Source: an uncultured Campylobacterales bacterium (GTDB lineage Bacteria; Campylobacterota; Campylobacteria; Campylobacterales; Arcobacteraceae). From it: 64,000 nt of DNA. Of this stretch, positions 18,828-27,619 are shown one piece after another. Both the position numbers and the translations under genes were made by a program. The notes beneath the pieces were generated by a model, which had not been told where the DNA came from, searched no databases, and saw only the letters and a list, made by a program, of their open reading frames with translations. Each line of letters opens with the position of its first letter. Position 1 is the stretch's first letter. The stretch spans positions 1 through 64,000 of the forward strand of contig CANLWY010000003.1 in the NCBI GenBank assembly GCA_947494995.1, in the 5' to 3' direction.

Positions 18828-19445
18828 TTATAAGCCTTGAAGAATTATAGACCATAAATACTCTATCTCATCATCTTCAAAAGAAATAAGAGTTTTTTCT
18901 TTAAATAGTTCTTCAATTTTTTTAAATTCAAAGGGTTTACTATAGGTACAATTTGGATGAACAGGCATAAAACCTCTTACTAAAGAAATCTCATTAGTAA
19001 TTTCTTGTTCACATAAAAGACAATGAAAGTCAGAATGAAGTCTTCCCTCTTGATTTAGTAGTTTTAAATAACTTTTGCAAATTGCACGTTTGGGATTTTG
19101 TTTTATCATCTTATGAGCTAGTTTATCTAGAAGTTTGAAATAAAAATCATCTATCTCTTCTACATCTTTTAAATGAGGATAAAAAAGTTTAATAAATCTT
19201 TGCCAACAATAGAGTTTCTCACTATCAAAAATCCATTGAAAACCAAGTTGCATAACATCTTTTAGTCTAGGGATTGAGCTTTTTAGGTTTGTTTCTAATT
19301 CAAAATCAATTTTATAACCAATATTTATATTAGAGTGTCTAGCCCCATAAAATCTATATGTAGTGTAAACGTGATTTTCAGTTAAAATTGAGACAATTAA
19401 GTCATCTTCTTTAACTGCTTTGATATCTATTATGTAGCCTTGCAT
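18828..19445 (-). CDS. recO: DNA repair protein RecO (epsilon type)
   Basis: Recombination mediator of the RecFOR pathway. At 205 residues it is the short RecO typical of Campylobacterota. It starts with the OB-fold (MQGYIIDIKAVKEDDLIVSI), has a helical middle, and carries a cysteine cluster CLLCEQE with a later HPNC that may bind zinc. Sequence conservation is low across the family, so the call rests on the N-terminal OB pattern, the Cys motif and the size. Confidence 0.85.
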   Translation of the reverse strand: MQGYIIDIKAVKEDDLIVSILTENHVYTTYRFYGARHSNINIGYKIDFELETNLKSSIPRLKDVMQLGFQWIFDSEKLYCWQRFIKLFYPHLKDVEEIDDFYFKLLDKLAHKMIKQNPKRAICKSYLKLLNQEGRLHSDFHCLLCEQEITNEISLVRGFMPVHPNCTYSKPFEFKKIEELFKEKTLISFEDDEIEYLWSIILQGL

Positions 19446-19563
19446 TAAACTTTCTATTTAAAAAATTTGAAAAAAAATTATAACAAATTAAAAATAGAAA
19501 CTTGCTTCAAATAAAACTTATGGTAAACTATTGTCATAATTTATTTTACTAAAGGGAAAATTT

Positions 19564-19884
19564 ATGGAGTTCACTAACATTAGTATTGCTAAAGAGGCAA
19601 ATATTTTATATGGTGGAAATATTACAAGTAGAAGTATTACTTTTGAAGATGGTAGTAAAAAGACACTAGGTATTATGTTAGAAGGTGAGTATGAATTAAA
19701 TACTGTAAATAAGGCAATTATTGATATTAACTCAGGCGTTTTAGAAGTAATGTTACCAGCAGAAGATTGGGTTGAATATGTAGCTCCTGCAAGTATTCAA
19801 ATTGCTCAAAACTCAAAATATAAATTAAGAGTTAGCTCACTTGTTGATTATTGCTGCTCTTTTGAAAAAGCAAAATACAAATAA
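19564..19884 (+). CDS. ppnP: Pyrimidine/purine nucleoside phosphorylase PpnP (DUF1255, cupin)
   Basis: A 106-residue single-domain cupin that phosphorolyses nucleosides to base and ribose 1-phosphate. Family marks are EANILYGGNITSRSITFEDG near the N-terminus, KTLGIMLEGEYE, and the C-terminal VDYCCSF. AAAGGG precedes the ATG by several bases. It is monocistronic, followed by two hairpins. Confidence 0.92.
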   Translation: MEFTNISIAKEANILYGGNITSRSITFEDGSKKTLGIMLEGEYELNTVNKAIIDINSGVLEVMLPAEDWVEYVAPASIQIAQNSKYKLRVSSLVDYCCSFEKAKYK

Positions 19885-19911
19885 AAGATAAGGAGTTTAA
19901 CTCTTTATCTT
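19885..19911 (+). terminator. Hairpin directly after ppnP
   Basis: AAGATAAGGAG (19885-19895), loop TTTAA, CTCTTTATCTT (19901-19911), one G-U pair. It follows the stop codon directly, with a T-rich stretch about 10 bases later. Confidence 0.6.
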
Positions 19912-20017
19912 AAAACTCTAATTTTTTGTTTCTACTCTTAAATAAAGTCTATTTTTTTATAAATCTTGTTAAATTTTTATTTTATATTGTTCTTGAAATT
20001 TTAATGATAGTTAAAAA

Positions 20018-20048
20018 AAGGTAAAAGCTTTTTGCTTTTACCTTCTTT
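20018..20048. terminator. Bidirectional terminator between ppnP and superoxide reductase gene
   Basis: AAGGTAAAAGC (20018-20028), loop of five Ts, GCTTTTACCTT (20034-20044), with As before and Ts after, as expected for a terminator serving both strands. Confidence 0.8.
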
Positions 20049-20068
20049 AATAAGTTAGTATATATAAA

Positions 20069-20455
20069 TTATGCTTCTACAGCAACAGTAACAGGAGTTG
20101 ATTCCCAGATACCATGCTTAGTACAGTAACCATGAGCTACTAAGTTTAATTTTTTACTAGTTGGGATAATAGTAAATGTTGTAGTATTGTGTGCTTTAAC
20201 ATTTCCTAGAGTTCCTGGTACATATGTAGCTTTTGCTAATAATGTTTCTGCGTTAAATAAAGAAACAGATTCAATGAAGTGATCAAAATCATCTGGATGA
20301 GTATATTCGTTACCCATTTTTACAGTTACTTCAAATGGCTCACCTTGCTTTGCAGTTTCTGCACAGTGGATAAATGGTGAGTGTCTATCAATTAAATCTT
20401 TTTTTGCTTCTCTTTCAACAGTATCGATATCAACATATTTGTTAATTTTTGGCAT
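20069..20455 (-). CDS. Superoxide reductase (neelaredoxin / class II desulfoferrodoxin type)
   Basis: A 128-residue one-iron superoxide reductase that turns superoxide into hydrogen peroxide without making oxygen, fitting a microaerophile. The iron ligands of the Fe(His)4Cys site are visible: His25 (RHSP), His53 and His59 (HPDDFDHF), and Cys111 and His114 (YCTKHG). The lysine that usually precedes the first histidine (EKH) is replaced by arginine (DRH). The N-terminal desulforedoxin domain of class I enzymes is absent. AGGAG lies upstream of the ATG. It is divergent from thiL across an inverted repeat. Confidence 0.92.
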   Translation of the reverse strand: MPKINKYVDIDTVEREAKKDLIDRHSPFIHCAETAKQGEPFEVTVKMGNEYTHPDDFDHFIESVSLFNAETLLAKATYVPGTLGNVKAHNTTTFTIIPTSKKLNLVAHGYCTKHGIWESTPVTVAVEA

Positions 20456-20487
20456 GTGTGTGTTCTCCTAATTTAAATTGTGGCCGT

Positions 20488-20493
20488 ATTATA
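20488..20493 (-). promoter_or_regulatory. -10 element of the superoxide reductase gene
   Basis: The reverse strand reads TATAAT followed by ACGGCC, 32 bases upstream of the ATG. The inverted repeat at 20513-20535 lies about 20 bases further upstream. Confidence 0.55.
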
Positions 20494-20512
20494 TCTAAAA
20501 ACTGTTAAAGAG

Positions 20513-20535
20513 TTTAGGATAATTTTTATCCTAAA
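20513..20535. promoter_or_regulatory. Inverted repeat, possible operator between superoxide reductase and thiL
   Basis: TTTAGGATAA, three Ts, TTATCCTAAA: a perfect 10-base dyad in a divergent promoter region. It sits upstream of the superoxide reductase -10 element and about 45 bases upstream of the thiL -10. No regulator gene is adjacent. Confidence 0.45.
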
Positions 20536-20579
20536 TAGAGTTTTTAAGTTAACAATCAGAAAACAAAGTACTTTTATGG

Positions 20580-20585
20580 TACTAT
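20580..20585 (+). promoter_or_regulatory. -10 element of thiL, seven bases before the start codon
   Basis: TACTAT followed by TCGCGTT and then the ATG at 20593. With normal spacing transcription would begin at or next to the A of the ATG. No Shine-Dalgarno sequence exists upstream, so the message is probably leaderless. Confidence 0.5.
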
Positions 20586-20592
20586 TCGCGTT

Positions 20593-21426
20593 ATGAGTAA
20601 AGAGAATAAAGAAGATTTTTTTATAAAGCAGTTTAATAAAAATTCAAAAATCATTGGTGATGATGGGGCTGTTATAGGCGAGTTTGTATATAGTAATGAT
20701 GCTTTTTTTGAAAATGTACATTTTAAAAAAGAGTGGTTTTCTTTAAAACAGATTGCTAGAAAAGCAATGCTTGTTAATATTTCAGATGCAATAGCAATGA
20801 ATGCAAAACCAAGATATGCTCTTTTAACTGTTGCTATTCCAAAAGAGTATTCTAAAAAAGATATAAAAGAATTAGCTTCAGGCTTTTTAAATGTTGCTAA
20901 AGAGTATGGAATTGAGATAATTGGTGGAGATACTATTTCAAATTCAAAACTTGATATTTCTGTGACAATTATTTCAAAAACTAAAAATGCAATACTTAGA
21001 AGTGGAATTAAAAAAGATGACTATTTATGTTTTACAGGTGATTTAGGAACTTGTAAAAAAGATTTAGAAACACTATTAAATGGTGGAAAAATTTCAAAAA
21101 AGTCAAAATTTATTGAGCCTAAATTAAATGGAAACTTCTTTTTTGAAGCTTCAAAATATGTGAGTGCTTCTATGGATATTTCTGATGGACTCTTTTTTGA
21201 ATTAGAAAGAATGTCTAAGCAAAGTAAAAAAGGCTTTGAATTTTTTTATGATATTCCTAATAATATAGGTTGTTCTGGAGAAGAGTACGAGCTTCTTTTT
21301 TCATTCTCTAAAAAAGATAGAATTAAAATAGAAAAAATAGCTAAAAAACATGGTGTAAAACTAAATATATTTGCAAAAGCAATAAAAGGTAAATATAGAT
21401 GTACTTGTAGAAGTCATCATTTTTAA
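20593..21426 (+). CDS. thiL: Thiamine-monophosphate kinase
   Basis: Phosphorylates thiamine monophosphate to the active cofactor. The PurM-like fold is shown by GDDGAVIG, then SNDAFFENVHFKKEWFSL, NISDAIAMNAKP, IIGGDTISNS and SMDISDGL, which carry the metal- and nucleotide-binding aspartates. At 277 residues it is somewhat shorter than the roughly 320 residues of the E. coli enzyme, as usual in this phylum. It lacks a ribosome binding site. truD follows after 21 bases. Confidence 0.92.
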   Translation: MSKENKEDFFIKQFNKNSKIIGDDGAVIGEFVYSNDAFFENVHFKKEWFSLKQIARKAMLVNISDAIAMNAKPRYALLTVAIPKEYSKKDIKELASGFLNVAKEYGIEIIGGDTISNSKLDISVTIISKTKNAILRSGIKKDDYLCFTGDLGTCKKDLETLLNGGKISKKSKFIEPKLNGNFFFEASKYVSASMDISDGLFFELERMSKQSKKGFEFFYDIPNNIGCSGEEYELLFSFSKKDRIKIEKIAKKHGVKLNIFAKAIKGKYRCTCRSHHF

Positions 21427-21447
21427 TATAACAAAAGGTAAAAAACA

Positions 21448-22512
21448 TTGGATAAATTACAAAGATATTTAAATCATTCAAAAATTGATGTTCTTTTTAA
21501 ACAAAATAGAGATGATTTTGTTGTAACAGAGGTTCCACTTTATGAATTTTCAGGTGAAGGTGAACATCTTATTATAAAGTTTAGAAAAAAAGATTTAACA
21601 ACTTGGGATGCAGTTCAAGTTTTTTCAGAACAACTTGGATGTAAAAGTAGAGATATTGGATATGCAGGATTAAAAGATAAAAATGCAATGACAATGCAAC
21701 ATATTTCTGTTCCAAAGTCATGTGAAGAGAAATTAGAAAAATTTAGTCATGAAAATATTAAGATACTTGAAACTACAAAACATAATAATAAAGTTAGAGT
21801 AGGGCATTTAAAAGGAAATAAATTTTTTATTAGACTTAAAAGAGTTACTCCTTTAGATGCAAAAAAAATTGAAGAAGCAGTTTCAAAAATTGCAACTTTT
21901 GGAATGCCAAACTATTTTGGATTTCAAAGATTTGGAATTGAGGGAAATAACTATAAAAAAGGTGAAGCAATCGTAAAAGGAGAGCTTAAAGAGAAGAATA
22001 GAAAATTAAAACAGATGTATGTAAATGCTTATCAAAGTTTTCTTTTTAATTCTTGGCTTTCAAAAAGAATTGAAATATCTAAATTGATTGATGCCTTTGA
22101 AGCAAAAGAGATTTATGAAAAATTAAATCTACCTCTTGATGTGGTTAAACAGATGAAAAAGCAAGCTCATCCTTTAAAGATAATGAGTGGAGACTTAATG
22201 AGTCATTATCCTTATGGAAGAATTTTTCATGTAGAAAACATGGAAGAAGAATCAGAAAAGTTTTTTAAACTTGATAGAGTTCCAACTGGTCTTTTATGTG
22301 GTAAGAGAGTAAAAAAATCTGAAGGTTTAGCACAAGAGCTTGAAAAAGAGTTTGATGTTCAAATGAAAGAAGATGGAGCTAGAAGATTTGCTTGGGTATT
22401 TCCTCAAGAGATTGAAACAAACTATAAAGAAGATAAGAATTGGATGGAATTACAATTTTATCTTCCCAAAGGTTCTTATGCAACAGAATTTATAGCGGAA
22501 GTTATTCACTAA
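21448..22512 (+). CDS. truD: tRNA pseudouridine(13) synthase TruD
   Basis: Makes pseudouridine 13 in tRNA-Glu. The catalytic aspartate is Asp77 in GYAGLKDKNAMT. Other TruD marks are PNYFGFQRFGIEGNNY and the QSFLFNSWLSKR segment. The start is TTG 21448, preceded by AAAAGG; this gives 354 residues, a normal length. It shares the transcript of thiL by spacing. Confidence 0.95.
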   Translation: MDKLQRYLNHSKIDVLFKQNRDDFVVTEVPLYEFSGEGEHLIIKFRKKDLTTWDAVQVFSEQLGCKSRDIGYAGLKDKNAMTMQHISVPKSCEEKLEKFSHENIKILETTKHNNKVRVGHLKGNKFFIRLKRVTPLDAKKIEEAVSKIATFGMPNYFGFQRFGIEGNNYKKGEAIVKGELKEKNRKLKQMYVNAYQSFLFNSWLSKRIEISKLIDAFEAKEIYEKLNLPLDVVKQMKKQAHPLKIMSGDLMSHYPYGRIFHVENMEEESEKFFKLDRVPTGLLCGKRVKKSEGLAQELEKEFDVQMKEDGARRFAWVFPQEIETNYKEDKNWMELQFYLPKGSYATEFIAEVIH

Positions 22513-22602
22513 AGAAAAATACTATAAATTCATACTTCATTTTGTTATTTACTTAAGTTAAAATAGGTTAAACTATTTCAAGATGTAATTTAAGGAAAAA
22601 AT

Positions 22603-22959
22603 ATGACATACGAAGAGTTGATTAGAGAGCTTTGTGATGTAATAAAAGAGTCAGAAATGAATTCTATTACAATTTATGAGAACCTAGAAAAAATTGGAGA
22701 TACATTAAATAATCTTGATATTCCAATACATGAATCAAATAAAATTGAAGAGGTGATTTCTAGCTCTTTTGGACTTTTACAACATCAGGATTTACATAGA
22801 CAAAAGATAGAAAGAGTTGTAAATTATGTTTGTGAAAAAAACAATATAGATTCAAGTTCTTATAATATTGCAGATTCAGCTAAATCTATATCAAAGGGTG
22901 ATGTGGAAGACTCTTTATCAGAAGATGAATTAGAGGCTTTAATTAAAAGTATGACTTAA
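22603..22959 (+). CDS. Small CheZ-like protein with FliM-like C-terminal peptide
   Basis: A 118-residue helical, acidic protein. Residues 56-76 read FGLLQHQDLHRQKIERVVNYV, holding the D-x-x-x-Q pattern (Asp63, Gln67) inside QD....Q.I.RV, which resembles the active-site helix QDLTGQVIK of the CheY phosphatase CheZ. The C-terminal tail LSEDELEALIKSM (105-117) resembles the LSQDEIDALL peptide by which FliM, and in analogous form CheZ, bind CheY-P. The rest of the long CheZ four-helix bundle is missing. It converges on a chemoreceptor gene. I infer a role in CheY-P dephosphorylation or binding; this is unproven. TAAGGA precedes the ATG. Confidence 0.6.
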   Translation: MTYEELIRELCDVIKESEMNSITIYENLEKIGDTLNNLDIPIHESNKIEEVISSSFGLLQHQDLHRQKIERVVNYVCEKNNIDSSSYNIADSAKSISKGDVEDSLSEDELEALIKSMT

Positions 22960-22962
22960 TTT

Positions 22963-22994
22963 AAATAAAAAGGAAAAATTCCTTTTTATTTTTT
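22963..22994. terminator. Bidirectional terminator between the CheZ-like gene and the chemoreceptor
   Basis: AAATAAAAAGGAA (22963-22975), loop AAA, TTCCTTTTTATTT (22979-22991): a perfect 13-base stem with Ts following. The chemoreceptor stop codon lies inside the stem. Confidence 0.85.
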
Positions 22995-25172
22995 ACATAC
23001 ATCTTTTTTCAATGCATTTAATGTACCAAATATTCTAAGTGCTTCAATTTCTACACTTTTGGCTTTTTTATTTATTACCTCATTATTTTCTTTACTTGCA
23101 TTTGTATCGACTAACTCTTGTAGATTTTTATGTAAGTTTTCATTTAGTTTTCTAACATCATCAATTGAATTCATATTTGCATTTGGATTTGTCTCTATAT
23201 AGTTTGTAATCCAAGCTTCAAGTGAGTTGTTTTTTGAAACATGCCATGCTTCATAGTTTCCTAATCTTGAATAAACTTCATCTTTAAGTCTTAGTACATC
23301 AACTTTAAGTTTTGCTGTATCATAAACTAAATCAACATTACATACTTCTTCTCTTGCATCTTGTAAGAAATCTGCTCTAGCAGCAGCTGTTACAAGAGAG
23401 CTTGACATATCAGCAATTTGTGTAGACATAGTAGAAATCTGATTTGCAACTTGTGCATTTTGTTGTGTTGCTTGATCTAAAGTACTAACTGCATCATTGA
23501 TTTGAGTGATACCTCTTTCTTGTTCTTTTGAAGCAGTTGCTACATATTCAATTTTTTCAATTGTAGAATTGATATTAGAATTTAATTCATCATAACCTGA
23601 TATCATATCATCTGATATTTTTTTACCATCATTCGCTTTACTTGTTGCTTTTTCAACAATTTCTTTTATCTCTTTAGCTGCTTCAGCAGATCTAGATGCA
23701 AGATTTCTTACTTCTTGTGCAACAACAGCAAATCCTTTACCTGCTTCTCCAGCTGTGGCAGCTTCAACTGCTGCATTAAGAGATAGAATATTTGTTTGGA
23801 AAGCAATTTGGTCAATAACTTCAATTGCTTCATTTATTGAGCTTACTTCATTGTTAATATGATCCATTGCAACAGCAGTCCTGTTAGCAAGTGTTTGTCC
23901 ATTATTTGCTGATTGTGTTACTTGCTCTGCAAGTTTTGCCATTTCTGTTGAGGCTTTAGTATTCCCTTGTATATTTGCAGTAATTTGTTCTAAAGCTGCA
24001 GCAGTCTCTTCTAAAGAAGCTGCTTGTTGATTTGAAGATGTAGATAGATTATTTGAAGCAGTTGAAAGAGTTTGTGTGTTTTTTTCTAAAGAATCCCCTG
24101 TATTCATAATCATGGCTAAGATTTCTGATGTATTATTTCCTACAAGTTTAATACCAGCAGTTAATGAACCTAAGTCTCCATAAATACCTTTGTCATCAAT
24201 TTTGTAGTCAAATTTTGATTCAGAATAGTTTCTTAATGTAATATTGATTTTGTCTAAAGTCTCTTTTGTACTAATTATCATTGTATTTAGTTTATTTTTT
24301 AAATCTTCAACATAAGGATTTGCTGCTGTTGATTTTACTTGATAAACATAGAAACCATTTCCTGTTTTTTCTAAAATATCATTTGCCTCTTCTATAACTT
24401 TTTCATCTTGTTTCAAGCCTTCATTTACTTTATCCATATATTTATTGAATAGAGTTGCAACTTCACATATTTCATCTTTAGAAGTTACTTCAAGTTTAAT
24501 ATTTGAATCATTTGAGTTTAATAGATTTTCAAATCCTTCTTTCAAGTTATTAATAGGACTTGTAGCTCTTTTTACAATTATAAAGATTAAACCAATTGTA
24601 ATCCAACCAAATATTGTAGATAGAAGTAAGATTTCAACTACTAAATCAGAAATTCTTTCATCAGATTCATCAAGAGAAAATGTTAAGTCCATTACTCCAA
24701 TAACATCACCCTCTGCTTGATTAGCATGACATAAAAGACAGTCTTTATGCGCAATCATAGGTTTAATCATTCTAAGATTATGACCATTATCATTATCTGT
24801 TTCAATAAGTTGGTCTTTTTTTGTTTTGAATGAGTAAATAATATCTTTGTCTTTTGTAAATTTAGTCCCCGGAGAATACATATCAATAAGAGGTTGACTC
24901 TTTGCAATATTTAAGTTTTTTACACCTTTTATTTCACTGGCTTCTTTTTCAGCTTTTTTAATTTGTACAGGGTCTCCTGTGCTCATAGCATTTCTTAGAC
25001 TTTGAAACATTGCTGAGTTTAGCATTTCTAGATTGTCTTTTGTTACAGTAATTGAGTCATCTTTTACTTGCTGTGTTGTAATGTATGTTACTATTAAACT
25101 AGAAGTTGACATTAACAGAAATAAAGAAAAGATGATCTTGTTACTTATTTTTTTTGTTATTAAATCAAGCAT
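22986..25172 (-). CDS. Methyl-accepting chemotaxis protein with periplasmic CxxCH heme motif
   Basis: A 728-residue transducer. Transmembrane helices are at about 12-32 and 176-200. The periplasmic domain between them carries [19 protein letters not shown] with Cys145, Cys148 and His149, a c-type heme motif of the kind found in DUF3365/Tll0287-like sensor domains, so it may sense redox state, oxygen or NO. A HAMP region follows, then the signalling domain with the conserved hairpin [20 protein letters not shown]. The last 110 residues ([16 protein letters not shown] onward) resemble a CZB zinc-binding domain, but the usual His and Cys ligands look replaced. It is divergent from ruvA. Confidence 0.9.
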   Translation of the reverse strand: MLDLITKKISNKIIFSLFLLMSTSSLIVTYITTQQVKDDSITVTKDNLEMLNSAMFQSLRNAMSTGDPVQIKKAEKEASEIKGVKNLNIAKSQPLIDMYSPGTKFTKDKDIIYSFKTKKDQLIETDNDNGHNLRMIKPMIAHKDCLLCHANQAEGDVIGVMDLTFSLDESDERISDLVVEILLLSTIFGWITIGLIFIIVKRATSPINNLKEGFENLLNSNDSNIKLEVTSKDEICEVATLFNKYMDKVNEGLKQDEKVIEEANDILEKTGNGFYVYQVKSTAANPYVEDLKNKLNTMIISTKETLDKINITLRNYSESKFDYKIDDKGIYGDLGSLTAGIKLVGNNTSEILAMIMNTGDSLEKNTQTLSTASNNLSTSSNQQAASLEETAAALEQITANIQGNTKASTEMAKLAEQVTQSANNGQTLANRTAVAMDHINNEVSSINEAIEVIDQIAFQTNILSLNAAVEAATAGEAGKGFAVVAQEVRNLASRSAEAAKEIKEIVEKATSKANDGKKISDDMISGYDELNSNINSTIEKIEYVATASKEQERGITQINDAVSTLDQATQQNAQVANQISTMSTQIADMSSSLVTAAARADFLQDAREEVCNVDLVYDTAKLKVDVLRLKDEVYSRLGNYEAWHVSKNNSLEAWITNYIETNPNANMNSIDDVRKLNENLHKNLQELVDTNASKENNEVINKKAKSVEIEALRIFGTLNALKKDVCKK

Positions 25173-25269
25173 AATTATTTACCCCATGGATTAAGTTGAA
25201 TTATTATATAATCTAATCTATTTATTATTAATTAAAAACTAAATATATATTGAAATTTGTGAGAAAAGT

Positions 25270-25833
25270 ATGATTGTAGGCATTTTAGGAACAATAGAAA
25301 AAAAAGAACCGACGTTATTAAATGTCAATGTTAATGGAATTATATACGAAATCTTTGTTTCTGTAAATTGTAGTTCAAAAATTATTGATGACAAAATCAA
25401 GTTATTTACAACTCACATTATTAGAGAAGACTCACAAACCTTATATGGCTTTTTAGATCCAAATGAAAAGAAACTTTTTGACACGGTTATAAAGATAAAT
25501 GGTGTAGGGCCTAAAGTTGCACTTGCAATTTGTTCTACTTTTACTCCAAGCTCTTTCTCTCAAATTGTTAGTGCAAATGATGTATCGATGTTAAAAAGAG
25601 TTCCTGGTATTGGACCAAAAGGTGCAAGTAGGATTTTAGTAGAACTTTCAGGCTTCATTATTGATGGTGAAGAAGAAGGTATAGAAGGAAGTGCTTCTTC
25701 AACTCTTGAAGCTTCCTTAGCCTTAGAGTCTTTAGGATTTAAAAAAGATATTGTATCAAAAGTTTTAAAAAGCTGTAAAGCTACAAATACAAGTGACCTT
25801 GTTCGTGAGGCACTTAAACAATTACAAAAATAG
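25270..25833 (+). CDS. ruvA: Holliday junction branch migration protein RuvA
   Basis: Tetrameric Holliday-junction binding subunit of the RuvAB motor. The 187 residues show the N-terminal OB-fold ([17 protein letters not shown]), two helix-hairpin-helix motifs ([12 protein letters not shown] and [12 protein letters not shown]) and a C-terminal domain III ([11 protein letters not shown]) that contacts RuvB. A TATAAT box at 25208-25213 is a possible promoter. It heads the ruvA-ddl-hydrolase-murF-HIT cluster, known from other Campylobacterota. Confidence 0.96.
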   Translation: MIVGILGTIEKKEPTLLNVNVNGIIYEIFVSVNCSSKIIDDKIKLFTTHIIREDSQTLYGFLDPNEKKLFDTVIKINGVGPKVALAICSTFTPSSFSQIVSANDVSMLKRVPGIGPKGASRILVELSGFIIDGEEEGIEGSASSTLEASLALESLGFKKDIVSKVLKSCKATNTSDLVREALKQLQK

Positions 25834-25860
25834 ATTTATATATAACAACAGGAGAATGAT

Positions 25861-26895
25861 TTGAAAATAGGTATTGTTTTTGGTGGAAAATCTTATGAAC
25901 ATGAGATTTCAATAGTAAGTGCTATTTCTATGAAAGATGTTTTAAAAGATGAATTAGTTTATATTTTTTTAGATCAAGATAGAGAGTTTTATCATATTCC
26001 AACTAATACAATTAAATCAAAGCTATTTAGCTCTGGTGAATATAAAAAGTGTGATACGTTAACCCTAAAGAAAGATGGTTTTGTAAAAAAAGCTATGTTT
26101 GGAGAAAAATCATTAGATGTGGATGTTTTTTTAAATATTACCCATGGTGGTGATGGAGAAGATGGATTAATTGCTTCACTTTTTGAATTTAACAATCTTC
26201 CATACATAGGACCTAGAAAAGGTGCATGTTCTGTTGCTTTTAATAAATTTTTAACAAAAGGTTATGCCCAAAGTGCAGGGGTTAAAACAATTCAATATAA
26301 ATATTATACAAAAGAAGACCCTGTAAATGTAGTTCAATTTCCTGTTATTATTAAGCCTGTTACTTTAGGAAGTTCTATTGGTGTATCAATTGTTAAAACA
26401 CAAGAAGAATTAGAGTATGCATTAGATGTTGCTTTTGAGTTTGATGATGCAATAATTATAGAGCCATTTATTGCTGGAATTAAAGAGTATAATCTAGCAG
26501 GTACTAAGATAAATGGTGAATTTGTATTCTCAATTATTGAAGAGCCACAAAAAGCTGAGTTCTTAGATTTTGATAAAAAGTATTTAGATTTTGCTAGAAC
26601 ATCAACTGCTTTGAAAGCTGATTTATCACCTCAAATGCAAGAAAAAGTAAAAGAGAGTTTCAAAAAAGTATATAATAATACTTTTGAAGGCTCTTTAATT
26701 AGATGTGATTTATTTATTCAAGATGAAGAAGTATATTTAAATGAAATTAATCCGATCCCTGGTTCTATGGCAAACTATCTGTTTGAGGACTTTAATTCAG
26801 TATTAACTTCATTGGCTAAATCTTTACCAAAAGAAAAAGATATTAAAATTACATATGAGTATGTAAATAAAATTCAAGCATCTAAGGGTAAATAA
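25861..26895 (+). CDS. ddl: D-alanine--D-alanine ligase
   Basis: ATP-grasp ligase making the D-Ala-D-Ala dipeptide for peptidoglycan. The N-terminus KIGIVFGGKSYEHEISIVSA is diagnostic. The ATP-grasp core has VIIKPVTLGSSIGVSIV, and the metal-binding end is LNEINPIPGSMANYL. TTG start at 25861, nine bases after AGGAG. At 344 residues it is normal. The gene supplying D-Ala, alr, is in this window at 60-61 kb, and murF, which uses the dipeptide, is two genes downstream. Confidence 0.96.
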   Translation: MKIGIVFGGKSYEHEISIVSAISMKDVLKDELVYIFLDQDREFYHIPTNTIKSKLFSSGEYKKCDTLTLKKDGFVKKAMFGEKSLDVDVFLNITHGGDGEDGLIASLFEFNNLPYIGPRKGACSVAFNKFLTKGYAQSAGVKTIQYKYYTKEDPVNVVQFPVIIKPVTLGSSIGVSIVKTQEELEYALDVAFEFDDAIIIEPFIAGIKEYNLAGTKINGEFVFSIIEEPQKAEFLDFDKKYLDFARTSTALKADLSPQMQEKVKESFKKVYNNTFEGSLIRCDLFIQDEEVYLNEINPIPGSMANYLFEDFNSVLTSLAKSLPKEKDIKITYEYVNKIQASKGK

Positions 26896-26896
26896 T

Positions 26897-27619
26897 TTGG
26901 CTTTAAAGAGTATTATTTGTGATGATAGTAAAAGCTTTGATATTTCATATACAGTTTGGAATCCAAAACAAAAACAAGATATAGTTTTTTTACATGGTTG
27001 GGGCTCAAATAAAGAGATAATGAAACAAGCTTTTTCTCCTTTTTTAAAAGATTATAGACATATATATATTGATATGCCAGGTTTTGGTAAAAGTTCAAAT
27101 GAATACGTACTTACTACTAAAGAATATGCAAAAACCATAGAACATTTTCTAAAAATTATTAGCTCAAATACAGTTGCTATTGTAGGACACTCTTTTGGGG
27201 GTAAAGTAGCAACTCTTATAAATCCAGAAAATCTCATTTTGCTTAGTACAGCGGGAATAATAGAAGAGAAACCTTTTGAGGTGAAACTAAAAATTACTAT
27301 GGCAAAAATTTTCAACTCTTTAGGTCTTGGAAAAATTACAAAAATGTTTAGAAGTAAAGATGTCAATAAGATGAATGAAGAAATGTATGCAACTTTTAAA
27401 AATGTTGTAGATGAAGATTTTACTCAAAACTTTAAATCTTATGAAAAAAATGCTATGATTTTTTGGGGGGAAAAGGATACTGCAACAACTTTACCTTCTG
27501 GAAAAAAGATAAATAGTTTGATCAAAAATAGTAGTTTTGAATCATATAAGTCTGATCACTACTTTTTTTTACAACATGCAGAAGATATTGCAAAAAAAAT
27601 TGAAGATGGAATTAAATAA
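26897..27619 (+). CDS. Alpha/beta-hydrolase fold protein
   Basis: A 240-residue hydrolase with an oxyanion-hole motif HGWG (33-36), the nucleophile elbow GHSFGG (Ser99), an acidic residue in WGEKDTAT and a histidine in SDHYFFLQHAEDI. Start is TTG 26897, one base after the ddl stop, and it overlaps murF by one base (TAATG), so it is translationally embedded between two wall-precursor genes. A link to peptidoglycan or lipid metabolism is inferred from position only; the substrate is unknown. Confidence 0.82.
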   Translation: MALKSIICDDSKSFDISYTVWNPKQKQDIVFLHGWGSNKEIMKQAFSPFLKDYRHIYIDMPGFGKSSNEYVLTTKEYAKTIEHFLKIISSNTVAIVGHSFGGKVATLINPENLILLSTAGIIEEKPFEVKLKITMAKIFNSLGLGKITKMFRSKDVNKMNEEMYATFKNVVDEDFTQNFKSYEKNAMIFWGEKDTATTLPSGKKINSLIKNSSFESYKSDHYFFLQHAEDIAKKIEDGIK

